The notes: generated by a model from the sequence alone, not told the origin. Counted from the first letter of the stretch, positions 26,065 to 37,500 are shown. The stretch is 64,000 nt of DNA from Bacteroidales bacterium (GCA_028709785.1 JAQUTK010000004.1:62001-126000), one strand, 5' to 3'. Made by a program: numbers and translations.

Positions 26065-27692
26065 AGGTGAAAAAAAAGAAGAAACACAACGATTTATACT
26101 TGTCGGAGAATGTACGCAAAGTGCTTTCCTCACTGATTGTCGTATTTACTATCAGTTCGATGCAGGCACAAGAGGTGCATCAGACTCCCAAACTTGTGGT
26201 GGGTGTTACCATCGATCAGTTGAGAGGTGAATATATCGAAGCTTTTTACGATGCGTTTGGAGAGAATGGCTTTAAGCGCCTGATGAGAGAAGGATTGGTC
26301 TATCGTAACGTTCATTTTGATTTCTCTAACCTGGATCAGTCTTCGGCAATCGCCTCCATCTATTCAGGCACTACTCCTGAATATAATGGCATCCCGGGCA
26401 ACAGCTGGTACGACAGCAAGACTCAACGTGTAATCTCCTCTGCGCAAGACGGTAATTATATCGGCTATTCAACCAATGACAACACCTCACCGGCACGTCT
26501 GTTGGTATCCACAATGACCGACGAACTGGAGAATGCGACCCGCGGAAGTGCTGATATCTTTTCTTTTGCACCGGATAAAGAGGCTGCCATACTTGCAGGT
26601 GGTCACTCAGCGACTGCCGCTTTCTGGATAGAAGACAATTCTGGGAAATGGGTCTCTTCTACCTATTACAAAGAGATGCCCTGGTGGCTCAAAAAATACT
26701 CAGAAAACTCACAGCTGTCGCATCGTGTCAATGAAAACAGATGGACTCCTCTCCTGCCCATCGAACGCTATACAATTGTAGAAGAGAAACCGGAAAAGTT
26801 TTCACACGATCTCGGAAATGGTAATTTCTTTTTGTTCAAAAGTTCGCCGCTGGTAAATACTGAAATTAACCGTCTGGTACAGGAATGCCTCCATTTCGGA
26901 GCTATTGGTAAGCGCAATACAACAGACTTTATCGCCATCACCTACTCCGCCCGCAACTTCCAGCAAATGAGCAGCAAACTCTATCCTTCAGAGATGATGG
27001 ACACATATGTTCGTTTGGACAAGGAGATTGAAGCGTTACTGAAAATGCTGGATGAAAAGGTCGGATTAAACAACACGGTTCTTTTCCTTACATCAACCGG
27101 CTACGCAAATTATCTGGATCCGATTGATGAGGATGACAAAACTATAGGAGGTACTTTTTTTACAGATCGTTGTACTTCGCTGCTCAATGTCTATCTGATG
27201 GCCCTCTATGGAAAAGACTCCTGGGTTCAACATGTGACAGAGAATCAGATTTTCCTGAACCGGAAACTGATTGAGGAACGCAAACTGGAACTGAAAGAGG
27301 TACAAGAAAAAGCCTCCCGATTCCTAATGGATTTCAGTGGGATTCAGAATGTAATTCCGTCTTATAAACTGATTGGTGGCAATGACAGCGAAAGCATCGA
27401 ACGCATAAAAAAAGGTTACTACTTTAAATATGCCGGAGATATCTTCTTTGAAGTTCAACCGGGATGGGTCATTGAATCTCCGGACAGCAAACCGCAAACG
27501 GTGCGCAAAGATGCATTCAATGTACCTCTTTTCTATTTTGGAGGAGGAATTGTAGCCGAACAGATCTATCGTCCGGTAAGCATTGGAGAAATAGCAACAA
27601 CTGTCAATCGTATCCTGCGAATCAGATCACCCAACGCGGCTTCTTCCACTCCATCCTATGAATTAAAAATGACGAATACGACAACTAAATAA
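26061..27692 (+). CDS. PafA-like alkaline phosphatase-superfamily protein, probable pseudoenzyme
   Basis: This exported 543-residue protein has the alkaline phosphatase superfamily fold (phosphodiesterase/PafA branch). Similarity is clear in VTIDQLRGEY, IASIYSGTTPEYNGIPGN, AAILAGGHSA, MMDTYVRLDKEI and VLFLTS. Compared with active PafA only the first metal Asp (D52) and the Asn (N114) are kept. The nucleophile Thr is Q93, the Lys/Arg pair is D172/E174, the Asp/His ligands are N299/M303, the DH pair is T346/G347, and the last His is N487. It is therefore probably non-catalytic. The start could be TTG at 26061 (overlapping the previous stop) or GTG at 26067. secA follows by 11 bases. Confidence 0.78.
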   Translation: MKVKKKKKHNDLYLSENVRKVLSSLIVVFTISSMQAQEVHQTPKLVVGVTIDQLRGEYIEAFYDAFGENGFKRLMREGLVYRNVHFDFSNLDQSSAIASIYSGTTPEYNGIPGNSWYDSKTQRVISSAQDGNYIGYSTNDNTSPARLLVSTMTDELENATRGSADIFSFAPDKEAAILAGGHSATAAFWIEDNSGKWVSSTYYKEMPWWLKKYSENSQLSHRVNENRWTPLLPIERYTIVEEKPEKFSHDLGNGNFFLFKSSPLVNTEINRLVQECLHFGAIGKRNTTDFIAITYSARNFQQMSSKLYPSEMMDTYVRLDKEIEALLKMLDEKVGLNNTVLFLTSTGYANYLDPIDEDDKTIGGTFFTDRCTSLLNVYLMALYGKDSWVQHVTENQIFLNRKLIEERKLELKEVQEKASRFLMDFSGIQNVIPSYKLIGGNDSESIERIKKGYYFKYAGDIFFEVQPGWVIESPDSKPQTVRKDAFNVPLFYFGGGIVAEQIYRPVSIGEIATTVNRILRIRSPNAASSTPSYELKMTNTTTK

Positions 27693-27703
27693 CAAAATAA
27701 AGA

Positions 27704-30700
27704 ATGAGCTTAAACGATATAATAAAGAAACTCTTTGGAAATAAATCGCAACGGGATTTAAAAGAAATACAACCTTTTATTGATAAAATCAAGGAAGTCT
27801 ATCCGCAGATCGAAGCGTTGGACAACAACGGTCTGAGAGAGCGTGTCACCTTACTGAAAAAAGAGATCAGTGATTATGTGGCATCCGAGGTGAAAGAGAG
27901 AGATGATCTGAAGGCCTCTATTGAAGAGATGCCTCTGGAAGACAGAGAGAAGTTATTCGAGCAGATCGATAAACTGGAAAAAGAGATTACAAAGAAACTG
28001 GAGATTGCTTTAGATGAAGCGCTTCCGGTTGCTTTTGCAGCCATGAAGGAAACGGCGAAACGATTTACTGAAAACAGTGAAATTGAGGTGTTGGCCACTG
28101 ACTTTGACCGTGACCTTGCGGCTAAGAAGGATTTCGTCCGTATTCAAGGAAACTATGCTATCTACAACAATCATTGGATAGCCGGAGGTAATGACCAGGT
28201 ATGGAATATGGTTCACTATGACGTTCAGCTGTTTGGTGGAGTCGTATTACACAAAGGAAAAATCGCTGAAATGGCTACCGGAGAGGGTAAAACACTTGTA
28301 GCAACCTTACCGGTATTCCTGAATGCTTTGACCGGAAATGGAGTACACATTGTAACAGTCAATGACTATTTGTCCAAACGTGACTCGGAATGGATGGGGC
28401 CACTGTATCAGTTCCACGGTTTGTCCGTAGACTGTATTGATAAACACCGTCCTAATTCTGAAGAACGTCGACAAGCTTATATGGCCGACATTACATTCGG
28501 AACCAATAATGAGTTTGGATTTGACTACCTGCGTGATAATATGGCTACTTCACCCGAAGATCTGGTGCAACGCAAACACAATTATGCGATTGTCGATGAG
28601 GTTGACTCCGTGTTGATTGATGATGCACGTACTCCTTTAATCATTTCGGGTCCCATACCAAAAGGCGAAGAACAACTATTTGATGAATTCTGTCCAAGAG
28701 TAGAGAAGCTTGTCAACGCTCAAAAAGCTCTTACCACCCGCCTGCTGGCAGATGCTAAAACATTGCTGAAAGAAGGTAACAGCAAAGAACAACTGGAGGA
28801 AGGATCACTCCTTCTCTATCGTTCGCACAAAGGTCTGCCAAAGAACAAACCTTTGATCAAGTTTCTCAGCGAAACGGGTATGCGCACAACCATGCTTAAA
28901 ACAGAAGAGTTTTACATGCAGGACAATATGCGTGAGATGCATAAAGTAACAGATCCGCTTTACTTTGTGATTGATGAGAAGAACAACTCAATTGAGATGA
29001 CAGATAAAGGAAATGATCTGATTTCCGCAGATCTTGGTGATCCAGACTTCTTCGTATTACCGGATATTGGCTCACAACTCTCTGAGTTGGAAAATATGGG
29101 ATTATCGGAAGAAGAAAAGATTGCCCGGAAAGATGAGTTAATGGCAGAATACAGCATTAAATCTGAACGGGTACACACTGTCAATCAGCTACTGAAGGCG
29201 TATGCCATGTTTGAGAAAGACGATGAATATGTGGTGATTGATAACCAGGTCAAGATCGTCGACGAACAGACCGGCCGTATTATGGAGGGACGTCGCTATT
29301 CAGATGGACTTCACCAGGCGATTGAAGCTAAAGAACGTGTAAAAGTGGAATCTGCCACACAGACTTTCGCAACAATCACTTTGCAGAACTACTTCCGCAT
29401 GTATCACAAGCTTTCCGGTATGACCGGTACTGCAGAAACAGAAGCAGGTGAGTTTTGGAATATATACAAATTGGATGTGGTTGTTATCCCTACGAACAAA
29501 CCGGTGACCCGTAATGACATGAACGATCGTGTATATCGTACAGCACGAGAGAAATATGCAGCCGTAATCCAGGAAATTATTGAGATGAACAAGCAAGGTC
29601 GTCCAGTATTGGTGGGTACCACTTCTGTGGAAATATCCGAGTTACTGAGTCGTATGCTTGTCATGAACAAAATTGACCATAATGTCTTGAATGCTAAACT
29701 TCACCAACGCGAGGCGGACATTGTCGCACAAGCAGGAAAAAGTGGTACAGTAACAATTGCTACAAATATGGCGGGACGTGGTACCGACATTAAGCTGAGT
29801 GATGAAGTAAAGGCTGCAGGTGGTTTGGCAATTATTGGTACCGAACGCCATGAATCGCGCCGTGTGGACCGCCAGTTGCGCGGTCGTTCAGGACGACAAG
29901 GAGATCCGGGATCTTCTGTATTCTTTATCTCTCTGGAAGATAATCTGATGCGCGTATTCGGTTCTGAACGTATTCAATATGTGATGGACAAACTTGGTTT
30001 TAAAGAAGGTGAAGTCATTGAGCACAAAATGATCTCAACATCTATCGAACGCGCACAGAAAAAAGTTGAAGAGAATAACTTTGGAATTCGAAAAAGACTG
30101 CTTGAATATGACGACGTAATGAATGCTCAACGTGAAGTCATCTACACCAAACGCAAGCATGCTTTGATGGGAGAACGTATCGGAACGGACATTGTGAATA
30201 TCTTGTATGACGTTTCTACTGACATTGTTCATGAAGCTCTGGAATCCAACAATCTCGAACTCATGAGAGAGGAAGTGATCCGTGTACTCGGTCTGGAGTT
30301 GAAGACTACGAAAGAGGAAATGCAGAATAAGAAAACGGATGCTCTGATTGACGAGCTCTTTGAAACGGCTCTCGAGACCTTTAAACGTAGAATGGATCGG
30401 ATGGCTACAGTCGCTTATCCGGTTATCAAACAAGTATATGAGAACCAAGGTCAGATGTACCAAAACATTCTTATTCCTGTTACAGATGGTAAACGGATGT
30501 ACAATATCACATGCAATCTGGAAGCAGCCTATAATACGGAATGTAAAGAGGTAGTCAAATCATTTGAGAAATCAATTCTGCTCCATACCATTGACGAACT
30601 TTGGAAAGAGCACTTACGTGAACTGGATGAGTTACGTAACTCAGTTCAGAATGCAAGCTACGAACAAAAAGATCCATTATTGATTTACAAGCTTGAATCA

Positions 30701-31027
30701 TACGGTCTCTTTAAGAAAATGGTAAACTCCATGAATAAAAAAGCAGCTTCTGTTCTGATGCGTGGACAGATACCTGTACGCGAACCGGAAGAGGTACATC
30801 AGGCTGCTCCTGAAAAGAAACAGGACTTCAGTAAATACAGAACGTCAAAGGACGAAACGGAACAGCCCAAAAGACAGTTATCTCCAGGACAACGTCCTCC
30901 GCTACCGGGAGAGCATCAGGAAATCAATCATGAGCCGGTACGTGTAGAAAAGAGAGTTGGTAGAAATGATCCATGTCCTTGCGGAAGTGGAAAAAAATAC
31001 AAAAACTGTCACGGAAAAGAAGAGTAA
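27704..31027 (+). CDS. secA: Preprotein translocase ATPase SecA
   Basis: SecA (1107 residues) drives protein export through SecYEG. Walker A is in [11 protein letters not shown], Walker B in [15 protein letters not shown], the second helicase domain in [10 protein letters not shown] and [18 protein letters not shown], and the C-terminal zinc/SecB-binding tail ends in [16 protein letters not shown]. It is longer than the roughly 900 of E. coli SecA because of insertions typical of Bacteroidota, including a charged one near residues 55-95. A strong terminator follows. Confidence 0.97.
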   Translation: MSLNDIIKKLFGNKSQRDLKEIQPFIDKIKEVYPQIEALDNNGLRERVTLLKKEISDYVASEVKERDDLKASIEEMPLEDREKLFEQIDKLEKEITKKLEIALDEALPVAFAAMKETAKRFTENSEIEVLATDFDRDLAAKKDFVRIQGNYAIYNNHWIAGGNDQVWNMVHYDVQLFGGVVLHKGKIAEMATGEGKTLVATLPVFLNALTGNGVHIVTVNDYLSKRDSEWMGPLYQFHGLSVDCIDKHRPNSEERRQAYMADITFGTNNEFGFDYLRDNMATSPEDLVQRKHNYAIVDEVDSVLIDDARTPLIISGPIPKGEEQLFDEFCPRVEKLVNAQKALTTRLLADAKTLLKEGNSKEQLEEGSLLLYRSHKGLPKNKPLIKFLSETGMRTTMLKTEEFYMQDNMREMHKVTDPLYFVIDEKNNSIEMTDKGNDLISADLGDPDFFVLPDIGSQLSELENMGLSEEEKIARKDELMAEYSIKSERVHTVNQLLKAYAMFEKDDEYVVIDNQVKIVDEQTGRIMEGRRYSDGLHQAIEAKERVKVESATQTFATITLQNYFRMYHKLSGMTGTAETEAGEFWNIYKLDVVVIPTNKPVTRNDMNDRVYRTAREKYAAVIQEIIEMNKQGRPVLVGTTSVEISELLSRMLVMNKIDHNVLNAKLHQREADIVAQAGKSGTVTIATNMAGRGTDIKLSDEVKAAGGLAIIGTERHESRRVDRQLRGRSGRQGDPGSSVFFISLEDNLMRVFGSERIQYVMDKLGFKEGEVIEHKMISTSIERAQKKVEENNFGIRKRLLEYDDVMNAQREVIYTKRKHALMGERIGTDIVNILYDVSTDIVHEALESNNLELMREEVIRVLGLELKTTKEEMQNKKTDALIDELFETALETFKRRMDRMATVAYPVIKQVYENQGQMYQNILIPVTDGKRMYNITCNLEAAYNTECKEVVKSFEKSILLHTIDELWKEHLRELDELRNSVQNASYEQKDPLLIYKLESYGLFKKMVNSMNKKAASVLMRGQIPVREPEEVHQAAPEKKQDFSKYRTSKDETEQPKRQLSPGQRPPLPGEHQEINHEPVRVEKRVGRNDPCPCGSGKKYKNCHGKEE

Positions 31028-31046
31028 GAAATAACTGACAGCTCAT

Positions 31047-31088
31047 AAAAACAGGATATTACCGATAAACGGTGATATCCTGTTTTTC
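31047..31088 (+). terminator. Terminator after secA
   Basis: The stem AAAACAGGATATTACCG (31047-31064 region) pairs with CGGTGATATCCTGTTTT (31070-31086), with one G-U pair and loop ATAAA. It is followed by a T-run. Confidence 0.85.
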
Positions 31089-31106
31089 AGTTCAACACAG
31101 AAAGAG

Positions 31107-31592
31107 ATGAAGATACAAAAGACGAATGCAGCACGACTTCTTGAACAAGCAAAGATCCCCTATGAACTGATCCCTTATGAAGTGGATGAAAATGATCTGA
31201 GTGCTATTCACGTAGCAGAGTCACTGGGTGAGGATATCGACAGGGTATTCAAAACGCTTGTACTCAAAGGAGATAAAACCGGACACTTTGTTTGCATCGT
31301 TCCCGGGGAAGAAGAGGTGGATCTCAAACTCGCAGCTAAAGTTTCCGGAAACAAAAGTTGTGCGATGATTCCTTTGAAAGAATTGCTACCGACAACGGGA
31401 TACATAAGAGGAGCCTGTTCGCCAATCGGAATGAAGAAGCCTTTTCCTACCTTTATACATGAAAGTTGTAAAAATTATCCGGAGATATTTGTAAGTGCCG
31501 GAGTCAGAGGGCTTCAACTAAAAATTGCTCCCGAAGCTCTGATTAAACAAGTGAAAGCCACTGTCACACTCTTATTTGAGACAAAAGGATGA
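31107..31592 (+). CDS. ybaK: Cys-tRNA(Pro) deacylase YbaK/EbsC
   Basis: This 161-residue YbaK-family protein hydrolyses mischarged Cys-tRNA(Pro). The family core is visible: ESLGEDIDRVFKTLVLKGDKTGHFVCIVPG, the catalytic-pocket Lys in RVFKTL, GYIRGACSPIGMKKPFPTF and ISAGVRGLQLKI-like text (VSAGVRGLQLKIAPEAL). It stands free of ProRS, as is common. It is preceded by the secA terminator, so it needs its own promoter, which I could not place. Confidence 0.93.
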   Translation: MKIQKTNAARLLEQAKIPYELIPYEVDENDLSAIHVAESLGEDIDRVFKTLVLKGDKTGHFVCIVPGEEEVDLKLAAKVSGNKSCAMIPLKELLPTTGYIRGACSPIGMKKPFPTFIHESCKNYPEIFVSAGVRGLQLKIAPEALIKQVKATVTLLFETKG

Positions 31593-31653
31593 CATTCTTG
31601 ACAGAAAAGAAGTAATATCTTCTGCCAAAAAGAATATCACTGCCAAGCTGGCA
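31590..31653 (+). promoter_or_regulatory. Repeated TGACA/TGCCA elements before grpE
   Basis: The region between ybaK and grpE has TGACA (31590-31594), TTGACAG (about 31598-31604), CTGCCA at 31622-31627 and again at 31640-31645, the latter forming TGCCA-agc-TGGCA (31641-31653). The dyad and repeats before a chaperone operon suggest a stress-response operator or alternative promoter. This is inference from position only. Confidence 0.35.
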
Positions 31654-31711
31654 TTAGATTTGTAAGCATGAAAGCAATGAAACAGTATATATACAATTAA
31701 AGGAGATATTT

Positions 31712-32281
31712 ATGAATAAGAAAACGACGAATGCTGAGACAGAAGTTAAGGATGTAAAAACTGAACAGCAGGAGCCTGTATTGGATAATCAAACTACGCA
31801 GGAGGCTGCAGAGACGACAGAATCCGCTAAAGATCCGATCAAAGAGCTAACTGAAAAATACGACGAATTGAATGATACATACCTCCGTTTGAGAGCTGAT
31901 TTTGACAACTATCGTAAACGGACACTGAAGGAAAAGGCAGAACTTATCAAGAACGGCGGAGAAACCGCTTTGACATCTTTGTTACCAATAATCGACGATT
32001 TTGAAAGAGCCATTCAAGTAATGAGTCAGAGTGCTGTTTCACCTGCAGAAATGGACGGTATAAATCTTATTTACTCAAAATTCCAGGCCTATCTGAAACA
32101 GAATAATGTAAAACAAATGGAATGCATTGGAAAGCCTTTTGATGTTGAGTTTCATGAAGCATTGACTGTAGTTCCTGCTCCACAAGAGGAGATGAAAGGA
32201 AAGATCATCGATTGCATCCAGCAAGGATATATCCTGAATGACAAAGTGATCCGTTTCGCAAAAGTGATCGTAGGTGAATAA
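31712..32281 (+). CDS. grpE: Nucleotide exchange factor GrpE
   Basis: This 189-residue protein has an acidic, Glu/Thr-rich N-terminus, then a long coiled coil (LTEKYDELNDTYLRLRADFDNYRKRT), the four-helix region (LLPIIDDFERAIQ) and the beta-wing (GKPFDVEFHEALTVVP, VLNDKVIRFAKVIV-like). It releases ADP from DnaK. It precedes dnaJ by 18 bases; dnaK is not in the window. Confidence 0.96.
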   Translation: MNKKTTNAETEVKDVKTEQQEPVLDNQTTQEAAETTESAKDPIKELTEKYDELNDTYLRLRADFDNYRKRTLKEKAELIKNGGETALTSLLPIIDDFERAIQVMSQSAVSPAEMDGINLIYSKFQAYLKQNNVKQMECIGKPFDVEFHEALTVVPAPQEEMKGKIIDCIQQGYILNDKVIRFAKVIVGE

Positions 32282-32299
32282 TTATAGAAGATTCTGAAG

Positions 32300-33460
32300 A
32301 TGGCTACAAAAAGAGATTTTTATGAAGTGCTGGAGATATCCAAGAGCGCTACTGCTGAAGAGATAAAAAAAGCATACAGAAAGAAAGCGATTCAATATCA
32401 TCCGGACAAAAATCCAGGTAACAAAGAAGCTGAAGAGAAATTTAAAGAGGCTGCAGAAGCCTATGAAGTACTGAGTGATCCCGCTAAGAAGGAAAGATAT
32501 GACCAGTTTGGCCATGCTGGTGTCGGCACTTCAGCTGCCAGCGGTGGTTCATATGGTGGTGGCATGTCAATGGATGATATCTTCTCTCATTTCGGAGATA
32601 TTTTCGGTGGTCACAGTGCATTTAGTGGATTCGGAGGTTTTGGCGGAGGTCGCTCAGGCGGACAGCATGTAAACCGTGGTTCCGATTTACGTGTAAGGGT
32701 GAAACTCGACCTGCAAGAGATAGCAAAAGGTGTTGAGAAGAAAATCAAAGTAAAGAAATATGTAGCCTGCAAACATTGCAACGGTACCGGTGCTGAACAT
32801 GGAAGCAGCTACACTACTTGTTCGTCATGCGGTGGTAAAGGTGTAAAAACCCGTATAGTCAATACAATGCTGGGACAGATGCAGACAACTGCTCCTTGTA
32901 GTGCCTGTAACGGAGAAGGTAGAATCATTACGAATAAATGTCAGGAGTGTAATGGTGAAGGTATTGTACGTGATGAAGAAGTGATCACAATCAATATTCC
33001 GGCAGGTGTTGCTGAAGGAATGCAGCTCAATGCCAGTGGCAAAGGGAATGCAGCACGTCGTGGTGGCGTAAATGGCGATTTGCTGATAATGATTGAAGAG
33101 GAAGAGCATCCGGAACTGATCCGCGACGAAAACGATCTGGTCTATAATTTGCTCTTAAGCGTTCCTTCTGCCACATTGGGAGGAACTGTAGAAATCCCTA
33201 CCATTGATAGTAAAGTGAAAGTAAAGATTGAGCCAGGTACACAACCCGGTAAGGTATTACGTCTGAAAGGCAAAGGTTTGCCGAGTGTTAATCACTACGG
33301 AACGGGTGATTTGCTGATCAATATCAGCGTATACATCCCTGAGACATTGAGTCGCGATGAAAAGAAGACAATGGAAACCCTGATGGAATCTTCCAATTTC
33401 AAACCAAATCAAAGTGTGAAGAAGAAGATATTCTCTCATTTCAAAGAGATGTTTCAATAA
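32300..33460 (+). CDS. dnaJ: Chaperone DnaJ
   Basis: This 386-residue type I Hsp40 has a J-domain with HPD (QYHPDKNPG, about residues 32-40) and a Gly/Phe-rich linker ([16 protein letters not shown]). Four zinc CxxCxGxG units follow ([32 protein letters not shown]), then the substrate-binding C-terminal domains. It stimulates the DnaK ATPase. It is co-transcribed with grpE and ends at a terminator. Confidence 0.97.
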   Translation: MATKRDFYEVLEISKSATAEEIKKAYRKKAIQYHPDKNPGNKEAEEKFKEAAEAYEVLSDPAKKERYDQFGHAGVGTSAASGGSYGGGMSMDDIFSHFGDIFGGHSAFSGFGGFGGGRSGGQHVNRGSDLRVRVKLDLQEIAKGVEKKIKVKKYVACKHCNGTGAEHGSSYTTCSSCGGKGVKTRIVNTMLGQMQTTAPCSACNGEGRIITNKCQECNGEGIVRDEEVITINIPAGVAEGMQLNASGKGNAARRGGVNGDLLIMIEEEEHPELIRDENDLVYNLLLSVPSATLGGTVEIPTIDSKVKVKIEPGTQPGKVLRLKGKGLPSVNHYGTGDLLINISVYIPETLSRDEKKTMETLMESSNFKPNQSVKKKIFSHFKEMFQ

Positions 33461-33481
33461 CTCTTTAATCTCATAATACAA

Positions 33482-33518
33482 TAGCCGGTCTTTCTGCATG
33501 AAGGACCGGCTACTTTTT
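33482..33518 (+). terminator. Terminator after dnaJ
   Basis: TAGCCGGTCTTTC (33482-33494) pairs with GAAGGACCGGCTA (33500-33512), with one wobble and loop TGCAT. It is followed by C and a run of T. Confidence 0.85.
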
Positions 33519-33541
33519 TACCAAAGGCACAAACTGAATGA

Positions 33542-34549
33542 TCAGTCCGCCGGATAACGTACCCCAAGCTGATGTCGGATCTGGTCAAGAATTTGCATCG
33601 TGATAAGAGAGTTGGCGTGACTATTGATCAGCGATTCTATTCTGCCAGACTGAATCAGATCTATAAACTCTGCCACCTCATAGTAATAGTCCTCTCCACA
33701 ATGAGGACGTGTCAACACTCTCTTTTCTCCATTTCGTAAAGAGAGTGTTACCTCTTTGATGATATTGATACGGTCCAGCCAAATCGTTCCATCCTCCCCC
33801 TGAATCTCAGTAGGGAGTGTGGAATCTGAAACTTTAGAAAACAGAATAGTTGCCGTCATATTGTCATAAATAAAAGAGACACTTCCCTGTGCATCAACAC
33901 CGGAAGAAAGTTTGAATCCAGTCGCTTGAATGGATTTTGGTGCACCGAAGAGCACCACCATCGGATAAATGGTATATACCCCGATATCCAGCAAAGCACC
34001 ATTGGAGAGTACCGGATTAAAAGCATTCAGCACAACACCCTCTTTGAATTTGTCATAACGCGATGAGTACTGACAGTAACAGGAAAAATAGTTGCGTACT
34101 TTTCCGACTGCAGGCAGTGCATCACAAACGGCTGCAAAGTTGGGAGTAAGCGTTGGCTTCATTGCCTCCATAAGCACCACTTTATGCGTAGTTGCGGTAG
34201 CAATCATCTCACGTACTTCACGGGCATTAGAGGCAAAGGCTTTTTCACACAACACATGTTTGCCGTGTTTCATAAAAAGAATGCTTTGCGATGCATGTAA
34301 TGAGTTGGGGGAAGCAATGTAAACGGCATCAATCAGAGGGCTCTCCGCCATCAGTTCCAAAGAAGTATAGGTATGCGGGATCGCATGTCTCGAAGCAAAC
34401 CAGTCAGCCTGCGCCTGTGTGCGCGAATAGACGGAGGTTAATACAAAACGAGGATCCAACAGGGCTCCTGCTATGACTTTGTCAGAAATAGTATTTGTGC
34501 CAACAACTCCAAATCGGATTTTCTTGACGGATTTTACAGAATCATTCAT
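33542..34549 (-). CDS. Gfo/Idh/MocA-family oxidoreductase
   Basis: This 335-residue NAD(P)-dependent dehydrogenase has an N-terminal Rossmann fold (RFGVVGTNTISDKVIAGA), the family motif HVLCEKAFASNAREV with the catalytic Lys, and a C-terminal alpha/beta domain (GALLDIGVYTIYP). No signal peptide is seen, so it is likely cytosolic. Its start codon overlaps the stop of the GH95 gene (ATGA, 34546-34549), so it is probably made with the fucosidase and may act on a released sugar; the substrate is unknown. Confidence 0.88.
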   Translation of the reverse strand: MNDSVKSVKKIRFGVVGTNTISDKVIAGALLDPRFVLTSVYSRTQAQADWFASRHAIPHTYTSLELMAESPLIDAVYIASPNSLHASQSILFMKHGKHVLCEKAFASNAREVREMIATATTHKVVLMEAMKPTLTPNFAAVCDALPAVGKVRNYFSCYCQYSSRYDKFKEGVVLNAFNPVLSNGALLDIGVYTIYPMVVLFGAPKSIQATGFKLSSGVDAQGSVSFIYDNMTATILFSKVSDSTLPTEIQGEDGTIWLDRINIIKEVTLSLRNGEKRVLTRPHCGEDYYYEVAEFIDLIQSGRIESLINSHANSLITMQILDQIRHQLGVRYPAD

Positions 34550-37500
34550 CTTACTACTATCTTAGTTGTATAAATTGTTCCATTTGTTCGTTTAACAGCC
34601 AGCAGGTAGTAACCGGCAGCCAAGGAAGCTGTGCTGAAAGTCGGTTCAAATGATATTAATTGCAGCGAACCGACAATGGATACGATCGATACCTGACATA
34701 TATCTTCTCCGGACACAGTCACAAGATCTCCCTCCTGATGCACCCGAATATCAGACTGTAACAGTTCGGAACGAGCATCCAATAAACCATCATAATGAAT
34801 AAAGTTAAATTCAAAATTGGAAGGTATATCAGACTGAGCACCTTTACTCAGACGATCGACATCAAAATAGAGAGGAGCAACTCCTGCTATTCCACCCGTC
34901 TGAATCGCATACTTCAACCCATTATAATAGATTGAGAAGGTGTGCATATCCGCATCATACGGAGTCGTTGTCTCTTTGGAGAAAGCTCCTTTCTCATTCA
35001 CATAACAGCTATCTTTCATGCTTGCGAGTTTATAACGATCTCTGTCAGCATCATACGTTAGAATCCATCCCTGTCTCTGATCGGTATCTTCAGCTTTCAG
35101 TGCTCTGAACTTCGGAGGAAGAGTTGAGCCTACGGTATGGTTATTGGTCAGGTACAATCCATCTTTCTCAATGTAATAGTTCCCATCCGCAAGACGATTC
35201 TTCTCCACGTAAGGTTCCAGGCGGAAATGCTCCAAATCGGTAGTACCTTCATCACCGGAGAGGATAATCGTATGCATTTCCGCTGCTAAGAAAAAAGAAC
35301 TTCCCAAGCTTATATCAGAGAAATCAGATGTCGTTGCTCCCGATAAAGTTCCTTTTGATACTCCATCAATGGAAACTCCTACCTTGGAAGTAGCAGCTTG
35401 AGAATGAGCAAATGCAGAGAGTTTATAAAAGGAACTGTCAGCAACAAACACCGTATAACGTGTCCACTCTCCTTGTCTCAAGGAGACGTAATAGTTATTC
35501 AGATAAGGACGGATGTAGATGCCATCATTACGATAGACTCCATCTTCGTTGATCACATCCAGGGCTTTGAAAGCCTCTCCCTCTACTCCATTGTTATAGT
35601 TTTCAGCTTCAACCAGTCCAACAGTACCCAGAGTAAAAGTATACGTCTTACCGGCTTCAGTTGGAAATTGAATGCGATTTCCGTCTATAATCTTGACCGG
35701 AATATACTTGTTTTCATCATCTCTCAGTTGGTAATTCGTGATACCCGGATAAGCGAGATCGCACAGTAATCCACCTTCGGAGAGAATAACAATTCGGGTT
35801 GCTTTTAGTGCCTCCCACTCGATGTCAACCTGAAAATCACCAACAGCCCGCAAACCTGTTACAGAACCTTTGGGCCATACAGATGGAAGCGCCGGAAGAA
35901 TCTGCAGGATATTCAATTGACTTTGAAGCAGCATTTCAGAGACGCCCGATGTCGCACCAAAGTTACCATCAATCTGGAACGGGGCATGCGCATCCAGTAG
36001 ATTCTCATAAATGCCACCGGCAGACTGATCCGTCGTGGTAGTTGTGGAAAGTCTTAATGCCGATTTCAAAATCTTATTTGCATGGTCACCATCCAGAGCG
36101 CGAGCCCATAAGTTGATTTTCCAACCCATCGACCATCCGGTACTGATATCACCACGGGCAGTCAGTGATTTGATGGCCGCATCAAAGATGGTCTTATCAA
36201 TCAACGGAGAGATCTGATTTCCGGGATATAGGCCCATCAAGTGCGAATTATGACGGTGTCCCGGTTCGCCAACAGACCTATCTGAATACTTCCACTCACG
36301 TAAATACCCTTCGGAATCAATATGCAATCCATTATCCAGATGTGCAAACTTAGCTTTCAGGTCAGTCACGAAAGCAGCATCTTCATTCAGTTCGTCGCCC
36401 AGTACCTCCATAGCCTGAAGCGTGCTGTTGAAGAGATCCCAAACCAACTGCTGCGAATGAGCAGTACCATCCTCTGCGGCAGGTCCGTTTTCGGGAGAAT
36501 ACTCATTCGGGCAAACCCAGGTACCATCTTTGACTACCCGATCTTGAATCAATCGTTCCAACCAAAAGTCACAGCAACTCTTCATGACCGGATAAGCCAC
36601 ATTTTTCAGATACGCTTTGTCCATCGTAAAACGGTAATGTTGCCACATGTGCATACAATACCAGGCATTGGCTATGACATAATTGTGCATAAAGCCACCA
36701 TGATAACCAAAAATATTATTCTCCGTATAGAGTGTCCAGCCCTTCGTCTGACCAGCATCTTTCGCATTCTGCTTCCACTGTGAATGAATCTGCGATTCAT
36801 TGTAGATATAGTTCAAAAAAGGTTTGTGCAAATCCGAAAGATTGGTTGGTTCGGCTGGCCAATAATTCATCTGCACATTGATATTACTGTGGATATCGCA
36901 GCTCCAGGGTGGATCATTACGATGATTCCAGATACCTTGCAAATTGGAAGGCTGATCGACACCACGCGAACTGCTGATCATCAGATAACGGCCGTAGTTA
37001 AAATAGAGTTGCTCCAGAAACATGTCCGAATAGGAAATATTATATGTCTTGATCAACTCATCGGTAGGCATCGTGTTTGTCGTACCATCGATCACAAACT
37101 TCACGCGATCAAACAAACCTTTATAATCGGCAATATGAGCAGATTTCAGATCCTCATAACTCTTAGACAAAGCATTTGCTACCTGTCGATCAACACGCGC
37201 TGGCAGTCCCGCCGTATTGGATATGTAGTTCATATTTTTTGCATCATAGTTTGTGCCACCACGCAGCACTATCAGCAACGAATTGGCCCCTTCCACGTGA
37301 ATTCCACCCTTCGGATTGACAGTAACTACACCACCATCTGTCTTGATCGCCATACGGGCATAATAGGAAACCAATGCAAGTTTGCCGCTAAAAGTCGCTC
37401 CTTCCGTCGTATAGTTGATTGCGGACGTATGTCCATCAACCAGCTGTAGGTCCGTCGTGATCTTTCCGGCCTCAGAAGCCGTTAAGCGAATAATAATAGC

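Noticed and set aside
36322-37449. Two long plus-strand frames (153 and 221 codons)
   Set aside because: They are antisense to the GH95 catalytic domain and have no recognisable features.
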